From Micrococcus flavus (lineage in GTDB: Bacteria > Actinomycetota > Actinomycetes > Actinomycetales > Micrococcaceae), in contig NZ_JACHMC010000001.1 of assembly GCF_014204815.1 (NCBI RefSeq), forward strand, positions 1-64,000: 64,000 nt of DNA, in the 5' to 3' direction. The position numbers and the translations under genes are program-made. Shown one piece after another: positions 57,213 through 64,000 of the stretch; positions within the stretch are counted from its first letter, which is position 1; each line of letters opens with the position of its first letter. The notes below the pieces were generated by a model. It was not told the origin of the DNA. It ran no database searches and worked only from the letters and a program-made list of their open reading frames with translations.

Positions 57213-57941
57213 ATGAAGACGAAGTTCGCAGCGGTCACCGCCGCGGCGGTGACCGCTGTTCTGACTCTGTCTGGATGTGCGACCACTGCTCCGTCCACGA
57301 GCGCCGCGGCGACCGGTTCCCCTACAGAGAAGGTGTGGGATCCCGAGACCTGGACGCCCACCGAGAAGATCGAGCGGCGGATGACCGAGGCTGACGAGCG
57401 GGAGCGCTGGTATGAGTCACAGCTCGCACGAAACGCCGCCTTCTTGGGCATCAGCAACCCCCCGGCCGTCACCCGTCGCGGGTGGGCCACCTCCAGGCAA
57501 GAGCAGGCGAGATGGTCCGCGCAGTGCATGACCGAGCGAGGGGTTCCCGCCACGTACAACGAGGTTATGGTGGGGGTGACGTATGACACTCCGCCGCCCT
57601 CGCAGGAGGCGGCCGTGAAACTGGTCTCATGGACCTGCGATGCCCTGTTCCCCATCGATCCGAGCCTGGACCAGGAGTTCTCTGACGCTCAGTTGCGCCT
57701 GCTCTACGACTATTGGGACCAGTACGCCATCCCGTGTCTTGAGGACCATGGCATCACCGTGGACACATCCCAGCGGCCCTCGAAGGAAACATGGCTGGCG
57801 GCCTTCAACACGCCGGAGCGGATCAGCTGGTGGCCCGTGCAAGACTCCATCATGGGCCTCACGGACGCGCGCTCCGCCGAGGTCTCGGAAGCCTGTCCGG
57901 TTCAGCCCCCGGACTCGATGCTCTTCGGATACTCCGAATGA
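57213..57941 (+). CDS. Lipoprotein of the peptide/ABC cassette
   Basis: A 242-aa lipoprotein with lipobox LSGC (Cys22). The mature part has a helical charged region (EKIERRMTEADERERWYESQLARNAAFLGIS, about 50-80), and cysteines in SAQCMTERG, SWTCDALF, IPCLEDHG and EACPVQ. Those four could form two disulfides. I do not recognise the family; an immunity or surface-receptor role for the upstream secreted protein is a guess from gene order. It starts 13 bp after that gene, and its stop overlaps the next start (ATGA). Confidence 0.7.
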   Translation: MKTKFAAVTAAAVTAVLTLSGCATTAPSTSAAATGSPTEKVWDPETWTPTEKIERRMTEADERERWYESQLARNAAFLGISNPPAVTRRGWATSRQEQARWSAQCMTERGVPATYNEVMVGVTYDTPPPSQEAAVKLVSWTCDALFPIDPSLDQEFSDAQLRLLYDYWDQYAIPCLEDHGITVDTSQRPSKETWLAAFNTPERISWWPVQDSIMGLTDARSAEVSEACPVQPPDSMLFGYSE

Positions 57942-58989
57942 GCAAGGTCACCCGCTGGGCCGCTCTCGTCCTCACGCTCGTGCTCGTCGCCGCCCTCGCC
58001 TTCTGGGCCGGCCGGGCCACGCTCACCCCTCCGGCCCAGGCCGATCAGCGTCCGTCCGAGGACGCCGTCGTCACCGTCGCCGAGCAGGAGCTCGGCCGCG
58101 TCATCACCCTCGGCGTGTCCGTGGCCCGCGAGCAGGCGCCGGCCGCCGTGAACGCGCTGTCCGGCGTCGTCACCCGGGCCGGGGAGTCCGGTGAGGTGGC
58201 CGCCGGGGACGTGCTGTACGCCGTCGCGCAGCAGCCCGTGATCGCCGTGCAGGGCGAGCTGCCCCAGTGGCGGGCGCTCGACGAGGGCGCCACCGGCAGC
58301 GATGTCGCCGCGTTCCAGCGAATGCTCGCCGCCACGGGGGCGAAGGTGGAGGTCACCGGCACCTGGGACGAGGCCACCGCTGTCGCCTGGAACGGCTGGC
58401 TCACCGAGCGCGACTACCCGGCCGCGGGCACCGTGGAGCTGGGCCAGCTCGTGGTGCTGGAATCACTCCCCGCCGCACTCAGCGTGGACGCGAAGGCAAC
58501 GGCCGTCGGCGGCGCGCTCGCGGGAGGCGAGACCATCGTCGCCCGCCCCGGCGACGAGCCCACGTTCGCCATCGAGGTCAACCAGGACCAGGCCGCCATG
58601 ATCCCGGCCGGCACCGCGGTGACCGTGCCCCACGGCGAGCACGAGTGGGAGGCCGTGGCCGGCGAGTCCACCGCGGACGACCAAGGGCTGATCCGCATCC
58701 CCCTGACCGCCCCCGACGGCGGCGCGGTGTGCGGCGCGGACTGCGACTCCCTGCCAGCCGAGGCCTCCACCTCCCTGCTCTCGAAGGTCAACGTGGTCCC
58801 GCCCGTCACCGGGCCCGTGGTCCCCGTGTCCGCGCTGCGCACCCAGCCCGGCGGCGCCGTCGTGGTCACCGTGGTGCAGGACGGCGTCGAGGAAGAGCGC
58901 ACCGTCACCGTCCGCGGCTCCGCGGACGGCCTGGCCGTGGTGGACGGCGTGGACGCCGGGGAGACCGTGCGCGTGCTGAACGGCGCGCC

Positions 58990-58993
<4 letters not shown>
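57938..58993 (+). CDS. Membrane-fusion adaptor with a peptidoglycan-binding-like domain
   Basis: A 351-aa protein with one N-terminal membrane helix (about 7-25). An HlyD/MacA-like extracytoplasmic part follows, with an embedded PG-binding-1-like domain (about 110-165: GSDVAAFQRMLAATGAKVEVTGTWDEATAVAW). The C-terminal beta-barrel and membrane-proximal parts (VVPVSALRTQPGGAVVVTVV and TVTVRGSADGLAVVDGVDAGETVRVL) are typical of MacA-type adaptors. A CGADC motif sits near residue 265. It probably bridges the ABC permease to the cell wall. ATG 57938 overlaps the lipoprotein stop, and its own stop overlaps the ATPase start (GTGA). Confidence 0.85.
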
Positions 58994-59634
<641 letters not shown>

Positions 59635-59650
59635 ACCCGGAGGCCCGCCC

Positions 59651-60745
59651 GTGAACCTGAGGACCCTGCTGCGCGAGGCCCTCACCGCCGCCCGCACCGC
59701 GCCCGTGCCCTCCGCCCTCGTGCTGTTGGTGGTGGCCGCCATGTGCTTCGCGGCCGTCGCCACGGTGGGCCGTCAGGCGGCCACGGAGGCCGCCGTCGCC
59801 GCGGAGCTCTCCGGGCCCGCGGCGCGCGTGCTCACCGTGACGGACTCGGGTGGCACCGGCTTCCTCACCGGCGCCACCGTCGCCACCCTCGCCGGTCTCG
59901 ACTCCGCCGGGGCGGCCCTGGCCCGCGACATGCCCGTGGACACGGTGAACGCCGCGATCGGTGCGGGCGGGACTCGCGTGGCGGTGACCCACGTGGTGGG
60001 CACCGTCGACCGCGGCGTCGAGCTCACGCGCGGCCGCCTGCCGGGCCCCGGGGAGGTGGTGGTGCCCGAGGCGAAGCTGGCCGAGCTGGGCCTGGCCCAG
60101 CCCTCCGGAGCGCTCGAGTCCGGAGACGGACGCCAGTGGGCCGTGGTGGGCGCGTTCGAGGCGCTCACCCCGTTCGAGGACCTCGCGGACTACGCGATTG
60201 CCGTGCCCGCCGCGCCGGCCTCCCTCGTGGTCCAGCAGGTCCGTGTCCTGGCCCCGGACACCGCCGGCACCCGCGCCATGCAGGACTCGGCCCTGGCCGT
60301 GATCGACCCCGACCCGCGCTCCTCGCAGGTGCAGACCGCGCGGGCGCTGGCCGCCGGGAACGCGACGATCACCGGGGAGCTGGCCGGGCTCGGCCGGTCC
60401 CTGCTGCTGCTCATCCTCGGGGCGGGCGCCTTCTTCGTGGCGATCGTGGTGCTCGCCGACGTGCTCATCCGTCGCCGCGACCTCGGCCGCCGCCGCACCC
60501 TGGGCATCGGCCGCGCGGACCTCGTGCTGCTCGTGGCGGTCCGCACCGCCGCGCCGGCGGTGCTCGGGGCGGTGGTGGGCGCGGGGACGGGCTACGCCGT
60601 CGTCGTGGGGCAGGGCGGGGCGCTGGGGCTGGACTTCGTGGCGGGGGTGGCCGTGCTCGCCGCGCTGACCGCCGTGGTGGCCAGCCTGCTCCCGGCGGCC
60701 TTCGCGGCGTTCCGCGACCCCGTGCGGGTGATGCGCACGGCCTGA
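59651..60745 (+). CDS. FtsX/MacB-type ABC permease of the peptide cassette
   Basis: A 364-aa permease: first helix about 18-40, an extracytoplasmic domain (about 45-250), then three helices (about 255-280, 300-330, 335-355) and the end FAAFRDPVRVMRTA, typical of FtsX-fold permeases. The cytoplasmic motif RRRDLGRRRTLGIGRADLV is the ATPase-coupling region. GTG 59651 has GGAGG about seven bases upstream. Last gene of the operon. Confidence 0.88.
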   Translation: MNLRTLLREALTAARTAPVPSALVLLVVAAMCFAAVATVGRQAATEAAVAAELSGPAARVLTVTDSGGTGFLTGATVATLAGLDSAGAALARDMPVDTVNAAIGAGGTRVAVTHVVGTVDRGVELTRGRLPGPGEVVVPEAKLAELGLAQPSGALESGDGRQWAVVGAFEALTPFEDLADYAIAVPAAPASLVVQQVRVLAPDTAGTRAMQDSALAVIDPDPRSSQVQTARALAAGNATITGELAGLGRSLLLLILGAGAFFVAIVVLADVLIRRRDLGRRRTLGIGRADLVLLVAVRTAAPAVLGAVVGAGTGYAVVVGQGGALGLDFVAGVAVLAALTAVVASLLPAAFAAFRDPVRVMRTA

Positions 60746-60836
60746 CCCCTTCCGCCCGCCGGCCGCGTTCTCGCCCGCCTCGATTCCCGCGCGTCGCCCG
60801 CCGCGCGTCGGCGGCCGCAGTGCGCGTGCCGCCGGA

Positions 60837-61946
60837 TCAGAAGGTGTAGGGCACGCGCTCCCAGGTCAGCAGCGGCTGATCGGCGTGGCGGCCCCGGCCG
60901 GCGTTCATCGGTGCCACGGAGAAGCGGGTCCACTCGTTGGACGTCGCGGCGCCCTCCACGGTGATGCGCTCGAGGTTCTCCACGGGCGCCACGCCGTACA
61001 CGTCGAGCCACGGGGAGCCGGCGGTCAGCGGGGCGTCCGCGGTGTACTCGTGGGAGTCGCCGTTGATCAGGTACACCGGGCCGTCGAAGTCGCGGGAGAG
61101 CTCCGCGATGAGCTGCACGGTCTCCGTGTAGGCCTGCTGCTGCGCGGCGGCCTCGTCCGAGATCTCCCCGTCCACCACGGCGCCCGGGTAGAACATGTCG
61201 GCCTGCATCATGATGACCACGCCGCGGGCATGCCGGCGCTCGGCGTCGGCGAACAGGTCGCGGATGAGGGCGTGGTTGGCGGCGTCGCGGGCCTCGACCT
61301 CGGCCAGCTGCTCGGGGGTCGGCGCGGTCAGGCCCAGGCCGGTCCACGGCAGGGTGGAGTTCTCGGAGCCCTGGACGTTCACCACACCGAACTCCACGCG
61401 GCGCTCGGTGAACCGGGCGTTCTCCGGCAGGCCGATCTCGTCCTGCGCGTCCACCGTCATGGGCTCGCCGAGGGTGCGGTCCGCCACCGGGTAGAACACC
61501 TCCCGGAAGGCGTCCAGGCGCTCGAGCGGGTCGTAGGCGCCGTTGTTGGTGCGGTGGCAGTCCGTCCAGTCGTTGTCGCCCGGGGTCAGCACCAGCGGGT
61601 GCGCCAGGCGGTCGAACTCCCCGCGGATCATCGCGAAGTACTCGTCGGAGCAGACGGCGGAGCCGGCCTTGATGTCGCCCACGTGGGCCACGAAGGAGAA
61701 CTCGTCCTGCGCGGAGAGCTCGTCGATCATCTCGGGGAACGCGGCCACCTGCGCGGCGCCGTAGGGCACGTCGCCGATCACGCCGAAGCTGAAGGACTCC
61801 GCCTTCGTCCCCTTGCCGACGGCGGCGGTCGCCTGCGCGTGCGCGGCGGCGTGGGCGGGCGGGGCGGCGACGGCGGGGGCGGCCGCGCCGAGGGAGACGG
61901 TCAGGGCCGCGGCGGCGGCGAGGGAGAGGCGGGCGAGGCGGGCCAT
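60837..61946 (-). CDS. Secreted metallophosphoesterase
   Basis: A 369-aa protein with a signal peptide (about 1-28) and a calcineurin-like fold. Motifs are FGVIGDVPYG, VAHVGDIKAG, LTPGDNDWTDCH and late YLINGDSHEY, which supply the two-metal site (D, D, N, H). The middle is loop-rich. Substrate unknown; nucleotides or phosphate esters outside the cell are likely. AGGAG precedes ATG 61946. The 91-bp gap after the peptide cassette (60746-60836) shows nothing definite. Confidence 0.85.
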   Translation of the reverse strand: MARLARLSLAAAAALTVSLGAAAPAVAAPPAHAAAHAQATAAVGKGTKAESFSFGVIGDVPYGAAQVAAFPEMIDELSAQDEFSFVAHVGDIKAGSAVCSDEYFAMIRGEFDRLAHPLVLTPGDNDWTDCHRTNNGAYDPLERLDAFREVFYPVADRTLGEPMTVDAQDEIGLPENARFTERRVEFGVVNVQGSENSTLPWTGLGLTAPTPEQLAEVEARDAANHALIRDLFADAERRHARGVVIMMQADMFYPGAVVDGEISDEAAAQQQAYTETVQLIAELSRDFDGPVYLINGDSHEYTADAPLTAGSPWLDVYGVAPVENLERITVEGAATSNEWTRFSVAPMNAGRGRHADQPLLTWERVPYTF

Positions 61947-62094
61947 GGGGCACTCCTGGGGGAGGGGCGTCGGGGACGGCCCGACGCTAGGCCCCGGGGA
62001 TGACCGCCAGGGCGCGCCCCGGTGACGCGTGGGGCCGACCCGGGTGACGGCGTCGTGAACGGGCCCCGTCCGCTCCGCCCCACCCCACCCCGGC

Positions 62095-62165
62095 GAATCC
62101 ACTGCACTTGTGACCCGAATGAGGGCGGATTCGGCCCCCAGAAGGGTCAGAAGTGCAGTGGATTC
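62095..62165. repeat. 71-bp dispersed palindrome, copy 5
   Basis: Arms GAATCCACTGCACTTGTGAC.../...AGAAGTGCAGTGGATTC with a spacer again giving a 71-base total. It lies between the phosphoesterase start and the VOC gene stop (gap 61947-62187), which otherwise shows nothing. Confidence 0.9.
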
Positions 62166-62187
62166 GCTCCTCCCGGGGAGGGTCGGC

Positions 62188-62601
62188 TCAGGCCGCCATG
62201 AACTCCCACTGGTGGCCGTCCGGGTCGATCACCTGACGGGAGAAGACGCCGGAGGCGGACATGTCCTCCTGCAGGTCCTCCGGCAGCTCGACTTCGGTCC
62301 CGCCGGCCTCCACCGCCGCCGCCACCAGGCGGTCCACGGCCTGCCGGTCCGGCGCGGTGAGCTGCAGCAGGGCCGAGTTCGTGGTGAGGCAGTCGGCGAT
62401 CTCGCGCTCCCCGATGAAATCCGTGTAGAACCCGGGACTCAGGTACATCGCGAAGGTGGAGTCGGTGAGCGCCACGCACACGGAGTTCTCATCCGAGAAG
62501 TCCTCGTCGATCCCCGCTCCGACGGCGGTCCAGAAGGAGCGGATGCGCTCGGTGTCCGTGGTCGGGAGGTTGATGTACACCGGCTGGGAGAACAGGGCCA
62601 T
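62188..62601 (-). CDS. VOC (glyoxalase-fold) protein
   Basis: A 137-aa single-domain protein of two betaalphabetabetabeta modules: FSQPVYINLPTTDTERIRSFWTAVGAG, then FAMYLSPGFYTDFIGE and the C-terminal GVFSRQVIDPDGHQWEFMAA. This is the lactoylglutathione-lyase-like subgroup common in actinobacteria, substrate unknown. ATG 62601 is preferred over GTG 62610 because TACGGT, a -10-type box overlapping that GTG, lies seven bases before it. Confidence 0.85.
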   Translation of the reverse strand: MALFSQPVYINLPTTDTERIRSFWTAVGAGIDEDFSDENSVCVALTDSTFAMYLSPGFYTDFIGEREIADCLTTNSALLQLTAPDRQAVDRLVAAAVEAGGTEVELPEDLQEDMSASGVFSRQVIDPDGHQWEFMAA

Positions 62602-62728
62602 GCCGAGCACCGTAGTCCAGGCCGCGCGCGCGGAGCGAACTGCCGGCCGAGGCGTGACCGGTGTCTCTCCGCGCGGCCCCGCGGGCGCGACGTCGACCGT
62701 CCGCCGTCAGCGCGTCCGGGCCCGTTGG

Positions 62729-62734
62729 TAGCGT
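62729..62734 (+). promoter_or_regulatory. -10 box of the leaderless CPBP protease gene
   Basis: TAGCGT ends six bases before ATG 62741. No ribosome-binding site is present. Confidence 0.5.
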
Positions 62735-62740
62735 GAGCGC

Positions 62741-63628
62741 ATGAGCCTTCCCCCCTCCGCGCCCGCCGACGGCACCGCACCCGGGCCCGTCCCCGCCGGC
62801 TGGCCGCCGTCGGGATGGCCGGGCCGCGCTGAGCGCCGCCGGGCCGACCCTGCGCGCTGGGCCCCCGGCCCGTTCCACTGGGGGGACGCGCTCGTGGTGC
62901 TGGCGTACGGCGGGATCATGGTGCTCGGCCTGGGGTTCCTGCTGGCCGCGGCGCTGGGCCTGGTGCCCGCGGACCCGTCCGCCCTCACCGTGCTGGACGG
63001 GTTCACAGTGAACCTGCTCAGCTACGCCATCCTCGTGACGCTCGTGCTGCTGGTGGCCTGGCGGCCGCTGGTCACCTCGCTGCGGGTCTTCGCCACCGGC
63101 ACGTGGTGGAAGATCCTGCTGCTGCCGGCGCTGTGGTTCACCACCATCCTCGTCAACGCCCTGCTGCTGTCCCTGATCGGGGACGCGCAGACCAGCGCCA
63201 ACCAGGCCGCCCTCGAGGAGATGACCACGCAGGCCCCGCCGGCGCTGATGATCCTCATGACCGTGGTGGGCGCTCCGCTCGTGGAGGAGTACCTGTTCCG
63301 GCACCTGCTGGTGGGCAAGCTCTCCCGCTGGATCAACGTGTGGGTGTGCGCCGCGGTGTCCGTCCTGGCGTTCTCCTTCCTGCACTTCCTGGGCACGGGC
63401 GGCGACTTCCGCCTCGTGGAGGTGGTCCCGTACCTCACGCTCGCGGTGACCATCACGGTGACGTACATCCTCATGGGCCGCTCCTTCGGGTACGCGGTGC
63501 TGCTGCACATGGTGAACAACGGCATCGCGATCGCCATGCTCTACCTCGTGGCCCCGCTGCTGCCGGAGATGCCGCAGCCGGTCACCCCCACCACGGTCCT
63601 GGCGCCCTTCCTGGCGCTGCTCGGCTGA
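62741..63628 (+). CDS. CPBP-family intramembrane metalloprotease
   Basis: A 295-aa membrane protein (Abi/CPBP family) with about eight helices after a Pro-rich cytoplasmic N-terminus of about 45 residues. The catalytic motifs are PLVEEYLFRHLL (EExxxR, about 181), FSFLHF with the first His (about 211), and HMVNNGIA with the second His and Asn (about 251). Family members cleave membrane proteins or process peptides. The stop is followed after one base by the MATE gene start, so they are probably co-transcribed. Confidence 0.88.
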   Translation: MSLPPSAPADGTAPGPVPAGWPPSGWPGRAERRRADPARWAPGPFHWGDALVVLAYGGIMVLGLGFLLAAALGLVPADPSALTVLDGFTVNLLSYAILVTLVLLVAWRPLVTSLRVFATGTWWKILLLPALWFTTILVNALLLSLIGDAQTSANQAALEEMTTQAPPALMILMTVVGAPLVEEYLFRHLLVGKLSRWINVWVCAAVSVLAFSFLHFLGTGGDFRLVEVVPYLTLAVTITVTYILMGRSFGYAVLLHMVNNGIAIAMLYLVAPLLPEMPQPVTPTTVLAPFLALLG

Positions 63629-63629
63629 C

Positions 63630-64000
63630 GTGACGGCCTCGCTCGGCCCCCGGCGCGACGCGGTCCCTCGCCCCTCGCGTCCCACCCCCTCCGGTACGGG
63701 CGCGACGGCGGCCCCGCCCCCGGAGTCCGGCCGCGGCCTCTCCCGGCGTATCCTGGGCCTGGCGGTCCCTGCGTTCGGCGCGCTGATCGCCGAGCCCCTC
63801 TTCCTGCTGGCGGACACCGCGATCGTCGGGCATCTGGGCACCGCCCAGCTGGCCGGCGTCGGGGTGGGGACCACGGTCCTGCACACCGCCACGGGGCTGA
63901 TGATCTTCCTGGCGTACGCCACCACGCCCGCGGTGGCGCGGATGATCGGCGCGGGGAACCTGCCCGGCGCCATGGCCCGCGGCCGGGACGGGATCTGGCT
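63630..64000 (+). CDS. MATE-family efflux transporter, N-terminal part
   Basis: The window ends about 123 codons into this gene. After a Pro/Arg-rich tail of about 35 residues it reads ILGLAVPAFGALIAEPLFLLADTAIVGHLGT and LAGVGVGTTVLHTATGLMIFL, the first two helices of DinF-type MATE multidrug/cation antiporters. GTG 63630 is chosen because it is one base after the previous stop. The rest lies outside the window. Confidence 0.85.
   Translation, partial: MTASLGPRRDAVPRPSRPTPSGTGATAAPPPESGRGLSRRILGLAVPAFGALIAEPLFLLADTAIVGHLGTAQLAGVGVGTTVLHTATGLMIFLAYATTPAVARMIGAGNLPGAMARGRDGIW

Overview
The window comes from a very GC-rich actinobacterium, most like Micrococcus or another member of the Micrococcaceae. 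The grounds are the base composition, the third-position G/C bias, the menaquinone methyltransferase, DtxR/IdeR-type and CRP/GlxR-type operators, many leaderless promoters of the form TANNNT-N6-start, and insertion sequences of the IS3, IS110 and IS481 families. The genus is an inference. No rRNA, tRNA or CRISPR array was seen.

Layout. 1-1.1 kb: end of an IS3 element that cut a DUF3800-type gene. 1.2-6.4 kb: five-gene iron-siderophore uptake operon on the minus strand behind an IdeR-like box, divergent from menG. 7.6-12 kb: OmpR-type regulator, WGxxGxxG surface protein, Nudix hydrolase, small membrane protein, ABC exporter. 12-13.5 kb: IS110 element with a structured candidate bridge RNA. 13.5-19.3 kb: two related lipoproteins with matching promoters, aspartate dehydrogenase-like gene, BASS transporter, two-domain VOC protein, membrane protein. 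19.3-23.5 kb: MacB/LolD-type ABC pair divergent from a TetR regulator. 23.9-27.3 kb: DUF559-like gene between two copies of a 71-bp palindrome, then a two-component system whose promoter was hit by an IS481 element (27.3-28.4 kb). 28.5-33.9 kb: nitronate monooxygenase, lactate permease, second two-component system. 33.9-37.3 kb: fused beta-phosphoglucomutase/GH65 phosphorylase. 37.8-40.8 kb: CstA, a small protein ending in Cys-Cys, and an ArsA-type ATPase. 40.8-45.1 kb: RlmC-type methyltransferase, HEAT protein, double-hotdog thioesterase, cardiolipin synthase-like protein. 45.2-48.6 kb: persulfide-detoxification operon with its CstR-type repressor and operators. 48.6-54.9 kb: two more palindromes around a tiny Cys-rich gene, TsnR-like RNA methyltransferase, an unknown gene, heterodimeric ABC exporter. 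54.9-60.7 kb: an accessory locus with a secreted peptide, lipoprotein, PG-binding-domain adaptor, ABC ATPase and permease, and beside it a decayed copy of its front end broken by an IS3 element. 60.8-64 kb: secreted phosphoesterase, fifth palindrome, VOC protein, CPBP protease, start of a MATE transporter.

Most worth a second look: the peptide/lipoprotein/ABC cassette with its CRP-type operator and decayed twin; the five-copy family of 71-bp palindromes; the CstA/CC-terminal protein/ArsA set; the IS110 bridge-RNA candidate; and the IS481 insertion that takes its stop codon from the target and sits on the -10 box of a histidine kinase gene.
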